Made by a program: the position numbers and the translations under genes. Shown piece by piece: positions 17,311 through 26,289 of a DNA stretch of 64,000 nucleotides. The stretch's first letter is position 1. Every line of letters starts with the position of its first letter. The stretch comes from Bradyrhizobium diazoefficiens USDA 110 (GTDB lineage: Bacteria > Pseudomonadota > Alphaproteobacteria > Rhizobiales > Xanthobacteraceae), in contig NC_004463.1 of assembly GCF_000011365.1 (NCBI RefSeq), positions 7,488,001-7,552,000 of the forward strand, given 5' to 3'. The notes under the pieces are model-generated. The model saw only the letters and a program-made list of their open reading frames with translations, searched no databases and was not told where the DNA came from.

Positions 17311-18090
17311 CTACTTCTCCTTCACCGGCACCGTGTAGTTCAGGATCAACCGGCCGCCATCGGGATAGATCGTCTGCCCCGTGATGTAGGACGCATCGTC
17401 GCTCGCCAGGAACGCAACAACAGAGGCCACTTCGCTCGGCTCGCCGCCGCGGCCGATCGGTGTACGCGACAGCACGGTCTTGCGCGCATCCTCGGACGTG
17501 TAGATCGCGGATGCCACCATGTCGGTCAGGATCGTGCCCGGCCCGACCGCGACGACACGAATGTTGTGCGGGGCGAGCGCGACGGCCGCGACCGAGGTCA
17601 GCTGCTTCATGCCGCCCTTCGACATCGCGTAGGTCGCAAGCGCAGGGATCGCCAGCAGCGCGTTCACCGAGGACATGTTGATGATGACCCCGCCGCCGCC
17701 CTGCGCGATCATCTGCCTTGCAGCCGCCTGCACGCCGAAGAAGGCGCCTTTCAGATTGATGCCGATGATTTCGTCGAATTCCTCCTCGGAGATCTCGAGG
17801 ATGTCCCGGTTGCGGGCGACGCCGGCATTGTTGACCATGATGTCGAGCCGGCCGAACTCCTTCACGGCGGTCGCAACGAGCTGGTCGACGTCGGCGCGCT
17901 TGCCGACGTTGCCGACGACTGTGCGCAAGGCATCCGGCCGTCCCAATTCAACCGCCGTCGCGGCAAGTCCCTCGGCATCGACGTCCGAGATGACGACCTT
18001 GACGCCGTCGTCGAGGAATCTCTTCGCGCAGGCCTTGCCGATGCCGCGTGCCGCGCCGGTGATGGCGGCGACCTTGCCGGATAGTTTCAT
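17311..18090 (-). CDS. Short-chain dehydrogenase/reductase (SDR, Rossmann NAD(P) enzyme)
   Basis: The real start is the ATG at 18090 after a GGAG site; it gives 259 residues opening MKLSGKVAAITGAARGIGKA with the TGxxxGIG cofactor motif. The NNAG motif (VNNAGVARN) near residue 88 and YAMSKGG near 155 give the catalytic Ser-Tyr-Lys set, and FLASDDASYITGQTIYPDGG is the usual C-terminal region. The enzyme oxidises or reduces a hydroxy/oxo group. It lies downstream of the TPP decarboxylase genes on the same strand, which could make the aldehyde it acts on. Substrate unknown. Confidence 0.9.
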   Translation of the reverse strand: MKLSGKVAAITGAARGIGKACAKRFLDDGVKVVISDVDAEGLAATAVELGRPDALRTVVGNVGKRADVDQLVATAVKEFGRLDIMVNNAGVARNRDILEISEEEFDEIIGINLKGAFFGVQAAARQMIAQGGGGVIINMSSVNALLAIPALATYAMSKGGMKQLTSVAAVALAPHNIRVVAVGPGTILTDMVASAIYTSEDARKTVLSRTPIGRGGEPSEVASVVAFLASDDASYITGQTIYPDGGRLILNYTVPVKEK

Positions 18091-18148
18091 GGTCTCACTC
18101 CAGAGTAGCTGCTTAGGCAGCAGGCTATCGCCGGGTGAGATACCCGGC

Positions 18149-18737
18149 TCAGGCCGCCGCAAATCCAAGATGAGCACGGAACCGGTTCTTGATAAAGACG
18201 GCATCGCGCGAGGGCAGCGAGCGCGGCGGATTTTCCGCCAGAACCTTGATGACGAAGAGTCGCGGCCCCTCGCCCGGGGAGGCGATCTGCGCCGCGAGAC
18301 GTTCCACCTCGGCAATCGTCCGCGGTTCCGGTCGCGGCAAAGCCGCAGGCCATGGCGATGGACGTGAGATCGACGCCGCGCCCGGTGTGGCTCGCCTGCA
18401 TCCCAGTCTCGCCGAAATGCTGGTTGTCGATCACGACGATGTCGAGATTGCGCGGGCGCGCGACGCCAATGGTGGCGAGACCGCCGAGGCCCATCAATTG
18501 CTCGCCGTCGCCGGTCAAAGCGAGAACGCGCTTTCCGGGCTGCGCCTGCGCCAGTCCAAGCCCGATCAGCGCGGCGCCGCCCATCGCCCCCCAGAGATAA
18601 AAATTGCCATCGTGGTCGCCGACGGAATGAAGATCATAGGTCGGGGAGCCAAGGCCGGCGACGACCAGCGTGTCCTTGCGATTCCTGAGAAGCGCAGCGA
18701 CAGCGGCACGGCGATCGAGTTGAGCTTGCATTGACAT
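18149..18737 (-). pseudogene. TPP-dependent decarboxylase beta subunit, frameshifted
   Basis: Frame one runs from the ATG at 18737 (MSMQAQLDRRAAVAALLRN) through the TPP site LTGDGEQLMGLGG and VVIDNQHFGETGMQ to CGFAATGT. The rest of the conserved subunit, RTIAEVERLAAQIASPGEG to GFAAA, is in another frame and ends at 18149. The break is at about 18321-18324 on a GCGGACG tract. Inserting two bases (GCGCGGACG) restores one 196-residue frame. It resembles the beta subunits of phosphonopyruvate or sulfopyruvate decarboxylases. Its start overlaps the alpha subunit stop. Either a genuine recent inactivation or a sequencing error. Confidence 0.75.
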
Positions 18738-19279
18738 CACCACTTCTTCTTGCCGATCAGGCGCTGCCCGATCAGCACTGCGATTTGCTGATCGCAATCG
18801 TAGGCAAGCGATGCCGCCGATTCGACCGTCTCGACCAGATCCTCCGGCGTCTCCGCGCGCATCACCTTCAGCCCGATCGCCTCCAGCGAGGGCTGCGTGG
18901 CCCGGCTCATCGGCACCTGCCAGGGATTGAACTCGGCCCATTCGCCGCGCATCGTCACCAGCATCAGCAGTGGAAAGCGGCCGATCGCCGACAGCGACAG
19001 CATGTTGATGCAATTGCCGACCCCGCTCGACTGCATCAGCAGCACGCTGCGCTGGCCGCCGAGCCAGGCGCCGGCGGCAATCGCGACGCCCTCCTCTTCC
19101 GTCGTCAGCACGTTGGTGGTGACATCGCGGTCGGCCGAGAACATGCGGATGAGCTGGCTGTGGCCGGCATCCGGGACGTATGACATCTGCCTGACGTTGG
19201 CGGCCTTCAGGACGCGATAGAGCTCGGACGGCCAATCGTCACTGGTCCGCGTTTCGAGATGAGGTTGAGGGCTGTGCAC
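18737..19279 (-). CDS. TPP-dependent decarboxylase alpha subunit (phosphonopyruvate/sulfopyruvate type)
   Basis: The 180-residue subunit has the PYR-domain features of this split family: VRQMSYVPDAGHSQLIR, then TTEEEGVAIAAGAWLGG with the TPP-activating glutamate, and SSGVGNCINML. I use the GTG at 19279 because GGAG lies about 8 bases upstream and the residues further upstream look non-coding. Its stop overlaps the beta subunit start (TGATG). The two subunits together decarboxylate a 2-oxo acid bearing a phosphonate, sulfonate or similar group. If the beta frameshift is real, this subunit is probably inactive. Confidence 0.8.
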   Translation of the reverse strand: MHSPQPHLETRTSDDWPSELYRVLKAANVRQMSYVPDAGHSQLIRMFSADRDVTTNVLTTEEEGVAIAAGAWLGGQRSVLLMQSSGVGNCINMLSLSAIGRFPLLMLVTMRGEWAEFNPWQVPMSRATQPSLEAIGLKVMRAETPEDLVETVESAASLAYDCDQQIAVLIGQRLIGKKKW

Positions 19280-19423
19280 CGCTTGTCTCCGTGAGTCTCG
19301 GATGAACGCTAGCGATGTTCGCGCGCGAAAGCTCTGACCGTCTGGCACGACCTGGTATCGACGGATTGTATAGCTGACGCTCTTTCGGATGAATCTAATA
19401 CGAGCGCGATGCGCATTGCTGCG

Positions 19424-19583
19424 CCCTCTCCCCCTGTGGGAGAGGGCATCACCGCAGGTTGACGCGAGCTCACTTGGGTGAGGGGTTTGTCTCCGCGCAC
19501 TCATGCGCGTTTGTAATTCCCGGAGAGATACCCCTCATCCGGCGCTTCGCGCCACCTTCTCCCACAAGGGGAGAAGGGAGGGC
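19424..19583. repeat. Composite palindromic repeat
   Basis: GCCCTCTCCC-CCTGT-GGGAGAGGGC (19424-19448) is a strong hairpin. About 90 bases on come GGCGC/GCGCC and CTTCTCCC-ACAA-GGGGAGAAG. A GTGAGGGGT near 19480 pairs with ACCCCTCAT near 19530. The unit lies in the 325-base gap between the decarboxylase alpha gene and the GntR gene; nothing else is visible there. Confidence 0.7.
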
Positions 19584-19604
19584 ACCATCATCGAGGCTTG
19601 CTGC

Positions 19605-20315
19605 TCAATTCGCCGCCGACCTCGCGGCCGGCATGTAAATCTGCGCGTAGCCTTCCTTGATCGCGGACGTGATGCGGTCGAGGCGGCGGTCGATGTGCTT
19701 CTCCAGCACGGAGACGCAGGCCTCCTCATTGCGCGCCTTCAACCCTTCGACGACGGCGCGGTGCTCGGCTTGCGTGTTGGAGCGGTTGACGCGGTCCATG
19801 TCGATCCAGCGCACGAAGCGGATGCGGGCGTTGACGTTGCGCAGCACGCGCAGCATCTCGGCGTTGTTCGACATCGCCATCAGCCGTTCGTGAAAGGTCT
19901 CATCCAGCTCGACCAACTCCACGGAGGAGCGCTCGCCGGGATCGGGACCGGTTGCCTCGAGAAATTTCAAGAGCGCGTCGATATCCTCGTCCTTGGCGCG
20001 CTTGATGGCGAGACGCACCGAAGCGACCTCGATCGACTTGCGCAGCTCGTAGAGATCGAAGATCTCGTGTGCGTCGAGCTCGCGGCAGAAGAAGCCCTTG
20101 CCCGGCGTGAAGCGCAGGAAACCTTCGGTGTTGAGACGGTTGAGCGCCTCGCGCAGCGGCGTGCGGCTGACGCCGAGGCGTTTTGCCAGCTCGCCTTCGT
20201 TGAGCCGTTCGCCCGGCTTGAACTCGTAGCTCACGGCCATCGCCTTGAGCTGCTCATAGACGCGATCGACGATGCTATCGGAAGCCAGTTCCACGTTGCT
20301 TTTCATAAGCTGCAT
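19605..20315 (-). CDS. GntR-family transcriptional regulator (FadR/FCD subfamily)
   Basis: A 236-residue regulator with a GntR winged helix near residues 12-75 (YEFKPGERLNEGELAKRLG, VSRTPLREALNRL). The C-terminal FCD helical domain contains ELDETFHERLMAMSNN and EHRAVVEGLKARN, whose aspartate and histidines usually bind a metal and a carboxylate ligand. It is the last gene of the leftward amino/oxo-acid cluster, 99 bases after the racemase. It is the best candidate to bind the inverted repeat at 25186-25209. An ATG three codons further in is an alternative start. Confidence 0.88.
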   Translation of the reverse strand: MQLMKSNVELASDSIVDRVYEQLKAMAVSYEFKPGERLNEGELAKRLGVSRTPLREALNRLNTEGFLRFTPGKGFFCRELDAHEIFDLYELRKSIEVASVRLAIKRAKDEDIDALLKFLEATGPDPGERSSVELVELDETFHERLMAMSNNAEMLRVLRNVNARIRFVRWIDMDRVNRSNTQAEHRAVVEGLKARNEEACVSVLEKHIDRRLDRITSAIKEGYAQIYMPAARSAAN

Positions 20316-20414
20316 TCATGCCCGAACACAGCCCAATATACCGGGGCTGTGAAGACGATTGCAATGCAAAGGACAGCGTAGCAGCGTTTGTTCAGAGCTT
20401 TACGACACCCGGAA

Positions 20415-21158
20415 TCAGGCGAAGACGCGCGGGCGCAGTCCAGCATGAAACCAGGTGATCATGGAATAGATATCATAGACCGGCAGCCCGACCTCGGCCT
20501 GCAACGCCGCCGCATAAGGCGGCATGTTGGTGCATTCGAGCACGATTGCGCCGACGTCGGGGTTCTTTGCGACCAGCAGCTTGCCCGCCTCGACCACGTC
20601 GCGCTCGGCCAAGCCGACGTCCATGTCGTCCTTCTCGGCCTTGATCAGGACGCGGAAAAATTCCTTGCCGTTCTCGGTGCCGACCAGCGGCGTGTCGAGC
20701 GGCACGCCGGCACCTTCGAGATGCGCCGGCGTCAACGTCGAGCCCGACACCGTGACGAGGCCGACGCGCTTGCCGGGCGGCAAGGTCGCCTGCACCCACG
20801 GCACCTGCATCAGCGACGAGGTCGCAACCGGCACGCCGACGGCCGCCGCGATCTCCTTCTGGAACAGCGAGAGGAAGCCGCAATTGGTGGTGATGGCCTC
20901 CGCACCAAGCCGCACCAGGTCCTTGGCCGCGTCGATGAAATCAGGCAGCAGGCCGGCCGCACCCTTCAGCACCACCTTCTCCGGCGAGGCGCCGTTCACC
21001 ACGCGATAGAGCACGGGGAACGGCCAGGTCGTGCCGTTGCCCATGTCGCCGGGAATGCGCGGAAAGCGCGCTTCCAGCATCAGGATACCGAGCGGCGCGC
21101 CATAGATGGCCTTGCCGCCACGGGCGATGCGGGAGGATGAGTTGGCAGGAGTGGTCAT
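20415..21158 (-). CDS. Aspartate/glutamate racemase superfamily protein, copy 1
   Basis: A 247-residue protein with the paired cysteines of cofactor-independent racemases: AEAITTNCGFLSLF and GAIVLECTNMPPYA. Family members racemise Asp, Glu or hydantoins or isomerise maleate. It contains GKRVGLVTVSGSTLTPAHL between the two halves. It ends a tight gene run, starting 9 bases after the D-amino-acid dehydrogenase stop, and has a paralogue of the same length range 5.2 kb away at 26329. Next to a D-amino-acid dehydrogenase, an amino-acid racemase is the most natural reading, though not proven. Confidence 0.82.
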   Translation of the reverse strand: MTTPANSSSRIARGGKAIYGAPLGILMLEARFPRIPGDMGNGTTWPFPVLYRVVNGASPEKVVLKGAAGLLPDFIDAAKDLVRLGAEAITTNCGFLSLFQKEIAAAVGVPVATSSLMQVPWVQATLPPGKRVGLVTVSGSTLTPAHLEGAGVPLDTPLVGTENGKEFFRVLIKAEKDDMDVGLAERDVVEAGKLLVAKNPDVGAIVLECTNMPPYAAALQAEVGLPVYDIYSMITWFHAGLRPRVFA

Positions 21159-21167
21159 GGCGCGACC

Positions 21168-22433
21168 TCAGAGGAAGCGAGTGGGCGAAAACGGCGCGAG
21201 CGGAATCTCGGGCTGCTTGCCGCTCAGAAGCTGGGCGACGAGACGCCCGGTGCGGGCCGAGCCGACCAGGCCGACATGGCCATGGCCGAAGGCATAGACG
21301 ATGTCGCGCGAGGCGCGCGCGTGGCCGATGCAGGGTAGTCCGTCCGGCATGCTGGGACGATGACCGAACCAGGTCTTGATGCGCGAGGCCGGAATGTCCC
21401 TCGGAAGTTTCGGGAACATGCTGAAGAGATGGTCGCGCAAGATCTCGGCGCGCTTCCAGTTCGGCGCGGCCTCGAGACCGGCGATCTCGACGGTGCCGGC
21501 GGCGCGCAGGCCCTTGTTGGTCCAGTTCACGACCATCTTGGCGTCGGACGCCATGATCGAGCTGCGCGGACCCGTTTCCGGGTTCTCGATCATGACGTGA
21601 TAGCCGCGCTCGGTCTCGAGCGGCAGGGGATCGCCAACCGATGCGGTGAGCTGCTTGGACCGTGCCCCCGCGGCGACCACCGCGGCATCGCAAGCGATCT
21701 CGCCGGTCTCGGTGACGACAGCGACGAGCTTGTTGCCGGAAAGCTTCAGCCCTGTCGCCTTGGCGCGCACGAGCTTGGCGCCGCTGGCCAGCGCGTGATT
21801 GGCCAGTGCCGCAACGTAAGCGCCGGGATCGCGGCAGCGGCCGGCTTCTTCCACCACCACGCCAAAGCTGTAGCGCGGATGCAGGTCCGGCTCGCGCTGA
21901 CGCATCTCGTCGGCATTGAGCTCCAGCCACGCGACCCCGACCTTCTTGCGCAGGCGCCAGCCGAGATCGTTGTCGAAATTGCCGCGCGAGGGAAAGGCAT
22001 GCATCACGCCGTTGCGTTCGATCAGCTCCGGGACGCCGGCCTCTTCCGCGAGCTTTCGATGCAGCAGCGGCGCGTCCTTCAGCAGGTCGCGGAGCGCAAA
22101 CGCGGTCTTTTCCACGCGCGCCTCGGTCCAGCCCGAGAGCAGGTACTTGATCAGCCAGGGCAGCGCCTTCGGCAAATACGACCAGCGGATCGCGAGCGGG
22201 CCGAGGGGGTCCATCAGATAGCCCGGCACCTTCTTCCAGATGCCAGGTTCGGCCGGCGGAATCACCGAATGCGAGGAGAGCCAGCCGGCGTTGCCGTAGC
22301 TCGCCGCCTGTTCGCCACCGGGCTCGCCGGGATCGATCAGCGTGACGCGATGGCCCTCGCGCAGCGCCTCGATGGCGCTGATCACACCGACCGCGCCGGC
22401 TCCGATGATGGCGACGTGGCGGCCTTCGGGCAT
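21168..22433 (-). CDS. D-amino-acid dehydrogenase-like FAD oxidoreductase (DadA family)
   Basis: The 421-residue flavoprotein begins MPEGRHVAIIGAGAVGVISAIEALREGH with the FAD dinucleotide site. DadA-family motifs follow: EQAASYGNAGWLS near residue 42, GRCRDPGAYVAALANHAL near 185, and C-terminal WFGHRPSMPDGLPCIGHA and YAFGHGHVGLVGSARTG. The enzyme deaminates D-amino acids to 2-oxo acids in the cytoplasmic membrane. Its start lies only 3 bases after the TPP-enzyme stop, so translation is probably coupled. Confidence 0.87.
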   Translation of the reverse strand: MPEGRHVAIIGAGAVGVISAIEALREGHRVTLIDPGEPGGEQAASYGNAGWLSSHSVIPPAEPGIWKKVPGYLMDPLGPLAIRWSYLPKALPWLIKYLLSGWTEARVEKTAFALRDLLKDAPLLHRKLAEEAGVPELIERNGVMHAFPSRGNFDNDLGWRLRKKVGVAWLELNADEMRQREPDLHPRYSFGVVVEEAGRCRDPGAYVAALANHALASGAKLVRAKATGLKLSGNKLVAVVTETGEIACDAAVVAAGARSKQLTASVGDPLPLETERGYHVMIENPETGPRSSIMASDAKMVVNWTNKGLRAAGTVEIAGLEAAPNWKRAEILRDHLFSMFPKLPRDIPASRIKTWFGHRPSMPDGLPCIGHARASRDIVYAFGHGHVGLVGSARTGRLVAQLLSGKQPEIPLAPFSPTRFL

Positions 22434-22436
22434 CGC

Positions 22437-24098
22437 TTACGCCTTCACCGACGGCACAAAATCCTTGCCGACCGAGATCGCGCGCGGATCGATGATGCAG
22501 TGGAGGATCGACGGCTTGCCCGAAGCCAGCGCGCGCTCGAACGCCGGCGCGAACTCCTCGGTGCGCTCGACGCGCTCGCCGTGGCCGCCGAACGCCTTGG
22601 CGTACATCGCAAAGTCCGGGTTCTTGAGCTGGGTGCCGACGACGCGGCCGGGATAGTCGCGCTCCTGGTGCATGCGGATGGTGCCGTATTGCGAATTGTC
22701 GACGACGATGACGACCAGCGGCGCGTCGTACTGCACGGCGGTCGCAAACTCCTGCCCGTTCATCAGGAAGCAGCCGTCGCCGGCAAAGGCGACGACAGTG
22801 CGATCCGGATATTGCCGTTTCGCCAGCACCGCCGCTGGCACGCCGTACCCCATCGAGCCCGAGGTCGGGGCGAGCTGGGACGCAAAACTGTGGAAGCGGT
22901 GATGGCGATGGATCCAGCCGGCATAGTTGCCGGCGCCGTTGCAGACGATCGCGTCCTTCGGCAGCCGGTCGCGCAGCCAGGTCATGACCTGGCCGTACTG
23001 GAACGTGCCCGGCAGCTCGCGCGCCTTCTCGGTCCAGGCGAGGTAATCGGCATGCGCCTTGGCCGCCTCGCCCTTCCAGGCAACCGCCCCGGAGGGCTTC
23101 AGCGTCTCGACGGCCGCGGCGAACGCGGCGGGCGTCGCCTGGATCGCGAGCGCCGGCTGATAGACGCGGCCAAGCTCCTCGGAGCCCGGATGAACGTGGA
23201 TCAGCTTCTGCTGCGGGGTCGGAATGTCGAGCAGCGTGTAGGACGAGGACGGCATCTCCGACATGCGGCCGCCGATGAGCAGAACGACATCGGCGCCGTC
23301 GATGCGCGCCTTCAGGCCCGCGCTCGGCCCGATGCCGAGATCGCCGGCATAATGCGAATGGTCGGCGTCGATCAGCGAGGCCCGGCGGAACGAGGTCGCC
23401 ACCGGCAGGTCGAACCGCTCGGCAAAACGCGCGATGCTCTTGGTCGCCTCATCCGTCCAGCGCGAGCCGCCGAGAATGACGAGCGGCGCCTTGGCGCTCG
23501 CGAGCATGGCGCCGACACGCTCAATGTCCGCGGGCGCGGGCCAGCTCACCGCCGGCTCGATGCGCATGGCATCGGCGACGGCGGCGGTCTCGGTCAGCAT
23601 GTTCTCCGGCAGCGAGATCACCACGGGGCCCGGACGGCCCTGCATCGCGACGCGGAAGGCGCGCGCGACCAGTTCCGGAATGCGGTCGGGGCGATCGATC
23701 TCGACCGCCCATTTCGCCATGGTGCCGAACACGGCCTTGTAGTCGAGCTCCTGGAACGCCTCGCGTTCGCGCATGCCGGTATCGACTTGGCCGACGAACA
23801 GGATCATCGGTGTCGAATCCTGCATCGCGATGTGGACGCCGTGGCTGGCATTGGTCGCGCCGGGGCCGCGGGTGACGAAGCAGACTCCCGGACGCCCCGT
23901 GAGCTTGCCATAGGCCTCCGCCATCATCGCGGCGCCGCCCTCCGCGCGGCAGATCATCACGTCGATCGGGCTGTCGTGCAGCGCGTCCAGCGCCGCAAGA
24001 TAGCTCTCGCCCGGCACGCAGGTGACGCGCTCGACGCCTTGGGCGACGAGCTGATCGATCAGGATCTGGCCCCCGGTGCGGGTGTTACGAATGGTCAT
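22437..24098 (-). CDS. TPP-binding acetolactate-synthase-like enzyme
   Basis: The 553-residue protein has the three TPP-family domains. The N-terminal pyrimidine domain has ICRAEGGAAMMAEAYGKLTG with the catalytic glutamate; the middle domain is typical. The C-terminal pyrophosphate domain has FAGDGCFLMNGQEFATAV and VVDNSQYGTIRMHQ. It belongs to the acetolactate synthase/benzoylformate decarboxylase superfamily but is not linked to valine biosynthesis genes. Beside a D-amino-acid dehydrogenase, decarboxylation or carboligation of the resulting 2-oxo acid is the simplest role, inferred from context. Confidence 0.88.
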   Translation of the reverse strand: MTIRNTRTGGQILIDQLVAQGVERVTCVPGESYLAALDALHDSPIDVMICRAEGGAAMMAEAYGKLTGRPGVCFVTRGPGATNASHGVHIAMQDSTPMILFVGQVDTGMREREAFQELDYKAVFGTMAKWAVEIDRPDRIPELVARAFRVAMQGRPGPVVISLPENMLTETAAVADAMRIEPAVSWPAPADIERVGAMLASAKAPLVILGGSRWTDEATKSIARFAERFDLPVATSFRRASLIDADHSHYAGDLGIGPSAGLKARIDGADVVLLIGGRMSEMPSSSYTLLDIPTPQQKLIHVHPGSEELGRVYQPALAIQATPAAFAAAVETLKPSGAVAWKGEAAKAHADYLAWTEKARELPGTFQYGQVMTWLRDRLPKDAIVCNGAGNYAGWIHRHHRFHSFASQLAPTSGSMGYGVPAAVLAKRQYPDRTVVAFAGDGCFLMNGQEFATAVQYDAPLVVIVVDNSQYGTIRMHQERDYPGRVVGTQLKNPDFAMYAKAFGGHGERVERTEEFAPAFERALASGKPSILHCIIDPRAISVGKDFVPSVKA

Positions 24099-24245
24099 GA
24101 CAGCTCCCTGCAGGCTTTGGCGACGCGCTCGGGCGCCTCGCGAAAATGTCGTTCGCGGGTGGCGTAGGACAGGCCAACAGGAGGCGCAAGATCGAAAGGC
24201 TTCCCGCTCCCTGCGCAGGCGTCATGCCCGCCCCTGCTGTTTGCA

Positions 24246-25163
24246 CTACCGCCCATTCGCGATGATGCGGCGGCAATGATCGAGCGCCGCGCCGATCAGG
24301 TTGTCGCTCGCCTCCGGCGTGCGGAACGCCGAATGCGCCGATAGCGTCACGTTCGGCAGTTTGGTCAGCGGATGGCCTGGAGGCAGCGGCTCGACGGTGA
24401 AGACGTCGAGGCCGGCATGGGCGATGTGGCCCGAGCGCAGCGCATCGCACATCGCGTCCTCGTCGACCACGGCGCCGCGCGCGGTGTTGATCAGGATGCT
24501 GCCTGGGCGCATCATCCCGATGCGCTCGCGCGACAGGAAACCCTTGGTCTCGTCGTTGAGGAGCAGATGCAGCGATACGACGTGGCTGTCCGCAAGGAGC
24601 TTCTCCAGCGGGACGAATTCGACGCCCGGATGCGTCTTCGGCGATCTGTTCCAGGCGATCACCTTCATGCCGCAGCCAAGCGCCATGCGCGCGGCTTCCG
24701 CCGCGATGCCGCCGAAGCCGATCAGGCCGAGCGTCTTGCCGGTGAGCTGCAGCGCATCGCGACGCAGCCAATTGCCCTCGCGCATGCCGCGATCCATCTC
24801 TCCGAAGCTCTTTGCAGAGGCCCACATCAGGGCGATCGCGCATTCGGCGACGGCGGTGTCGCCATAGCCCTTGATGGTGTGAACCGAGATGCCGCGCTGG
24901 CCCAGCTCCTCCGGATTCATGTAGCTGCGCGCGCCGGTGCCGAGGAAGACGACGTGCTTCAGGGCAGGACATTTCGCGGCAATCGCCGTCGGCACCGCGG
25001 TATGGTCGACGATCATGATCTCAACACCGTCAAGAAGGCGTGGCAGGTCGTCGGGAGTGATCGCGGGGTTGCGGTTGATGCCGACCGGAAGGCTGTCCCC
25101 GCGCAGCAGTTTCTCGGTCACCGCGGCAAGGGTGTCATTGGCATCGACGAAGAGAGCGCGCAC
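24246..25163 (-). CDS. D-isomer-specific 2-hydroxyacid dehydrogenase
   Basis: A 305-residue NAD(P) enzyme with TLGLIGFGGIAAEAARMALG (Rossmann GxGxxA). The catalytic arginine lies in ILINTARGAVVDEDAM, glutamate in LDVFTVEPLPPGHPL and histidine in VTLSAHSAFRTPEA. It interconverts 2-oxo and D-2-hydroxy acids. It is the first gene of the leftward run and faces the binding-protein gene over a 113-base region with a candidate operator. The 147-base gap to the TPP gene contains no clear gene. Confidence 0.9.
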   Translation of the reverse strand: MRALFVDANDTLAAVTEKLLRGDSLPVGINRNPAITPDDLPRLLDGVEIMIVDHTAVPTAIAAKCPALKHVVFLGTGARSYMNPEELGQRGISVHTIKGYGDTAVAECAIALMWASAKSFGEMDRGMREGNWLRRDALQLTGKTLGLIGFGGIAAEAARMALGCGMKVIAWNRSPKTHPGVEFVPLEKLLADSHVVSLHLLLNDETKGFLSRERIGMMRPGSILINTARGAVVDEDAMCDALRSGHIAHAGLDVFTVEPLPPGHPLTKLPNVTLSAHSAFRTPEASDNLIGAALDHCRRIIANGR

Positions 25164-25185
25164 GGGCCTGTCTTTCCTGTCCAGT

Positions 25186-25209
25186 TTAAAATACCGTATT
25201 GCATTTTAA
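25186..25209. promoter_or_regulatory. Inverted repeat in the divergent promoter, candidate operator
   Basis: TTAAAATAC (25186-25194) and GCATTTTAA (25201-25209) are 9-base inverted arms with one mismatch, around CGTATT. It sits midway between the divergent dehydrogenase and binding-protein genes in an AT-rich patch. The neighbouring GntR-family regulator is the most likely ligand; this is an inference from position. Confidence 0.55.
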
Positions 25210-25276
25210 TCTGAATACAGAAATAGTCCAGACGCCGGGTTCGAATGTCCAGAAGCGACTGCCCAGGAGAACTGCC

Positions 25277-26113
25277 ATGAATCGCAGGGATGCACTCACC
25301 ACTGTCGCCCTCGCCGGAGCCGCGATCGCCGCAACCGGTTCGGCCAAGGCCGACACCGCGCCGGGCTCGACGCTCGAACGGATCAAGAAGAGCGGCGTGC
25401 TGCGGATCGCCGTCATCGCCGGCCAGGATCCTTACTTCCACAAGGACCTCACCACCAATCAATGGTCGGGCGCCTGCATCGACATGGCGAACGACATCGC
25501 CGGCAAGCTCGGTGCCAAGGTCGAGACGTTGGAATCGACCTGGGGCAACCAGATCCTGGATCTCCAGGCCGAGAAGATCGACCTTGCCTTCGCCGTGAAC
25601 CCGACACCGGAGCGCTCGCTGGTCATCGACTTTTCCACGCCCATCCTGGTGCACTCCTTCACCGTCATCACCAAGAAGGGTTTTGCCAAGCCGCAAACCT
25701 GGGCCGAGCTGAACAAGCCCGAGGTCAAGATCGCCGTCGACATCGGCTCGACCCACGAGACGATCGCGCGCCGCTATTGCCCGAAGGCGACGATCCTCGG
25801 CTTCAAGGAGCGCAACGAGGCGATCCTCGCCGTCGCAACCGGACGCGCGGACTGCAACATTTCGCTGGCGGTGCTTTCGGTCGCGACCTTGAAGAAGAAC
25901 CCGACGCTCGGTGAGCTCGCGGTGCCACGTCCGCTGCTTACGCTGCCGACCAATATGGGCATCCGCGCCGAAAGCGACCGGCGCTACAAGGACTTCCTCA
26001 GCGCCTGGGCCGACTACAACCGCTCGCTGGGCCAGACCCGCGAATGGATGTTGAAGGGTTTCGAAGCCGTAGGTCTCGGCGCGGACGACATTCCCGGCGA
26101 AGTGCAGTTCTGA
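25277..26113 (+). CDS. Amino-acid-type ABC transporter substrate-binding protein (family 3)
   Basis: The ATG at 25277 follows AGGAGA and gives 278 residues beginning MNRRDALTTVALAGAAIAATG, a leader with a twin-arginine start, cleaved near AKA-DT. The body has the family-3 opening LERIKKSGVLRIAVIAGQDPYFHKD, then AFAVNPTPERSLVIDFSTPIL and KIAVDIGSTHE. It should bind a polar amino acid or related compound. A longer in-frame start at 25199 is rejected because it would hide the signal peptide. No permease genes follow; only a scrap of an ABC ATPase remains downstream. Confidence 0.87.
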   Translation: MNRRDALTTVALAGAAIAATGSAKADTAPGSTLERIKKSGVLRIAVIAGQDPYFHKDLTTNQWSGACIDMANDIAGKLGAKVETLESTWGNQILDLQAEKIDLAFAVNPTPERSLVIDFSTPILVHSFTVITKKGFAKPQTWAELNKPEVKIAVDIGSTHETIARRYCPKATILGFKERNEAILAVATGRADCNISLAVLSVATLKKNPTLGELAVPRPLLTLPTNMGIRAESDRRYKDFLSAWADYNRSLGQTREWMLKGFEAVGLGADDIPGEVQF

Positions 26114-26169
26114 GCGCCAATCCGCGATGTATGTCTGGGGATTCGCGGTGCTCAAGCCGTACCGGAGCC

Positions 26170-26289
26170 CGCGTCGGCTTCATGAATGATGGCGTCATGG
26201 CCGGGATCGGTACGCCAGAGGAGATGATCCGCCAGCCGCGCAGCGAACGGCGGAAGTCCCTCCTCAGCCGGTTTCACGAAACGCATTAG
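26170..26289 (+). pseudogene. C-terminal remnant of a GlnQ-like ABC ATPase
   Basis: From about 26170 to the TAG at 26287-26289 the frame reads VGFMNDGVMAGIGTPEEM and then IRQPRSERRKSLLSRFHETH. This matches the normal last 40 residues of polar-amino-acid ABC ATPases (the FMDxGxIxExGxPxxx tail). The nucleotide-binding domain and the permease genes are missing. It lies 60 bases after the binding-protein stop, where a transport operon would continue. The simplest reading is a deletion that removed permeases and most of the ATPase. Confidence 0.65.

Noticed and set aside
18737..19504. Long form of the decarboxylase alpha subunit from 19504
   Set aside because: The extra N-terminal residues run through repeat-like sequence; the GTG at 19279 has a ribosome site and fits the family length.
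21360..24167. 935-codon plus-strand frame
   Set aside because: Lies antisense to the D-amino-acid dehydrogenase and TPP-enzyme genes, both with clear motifs.
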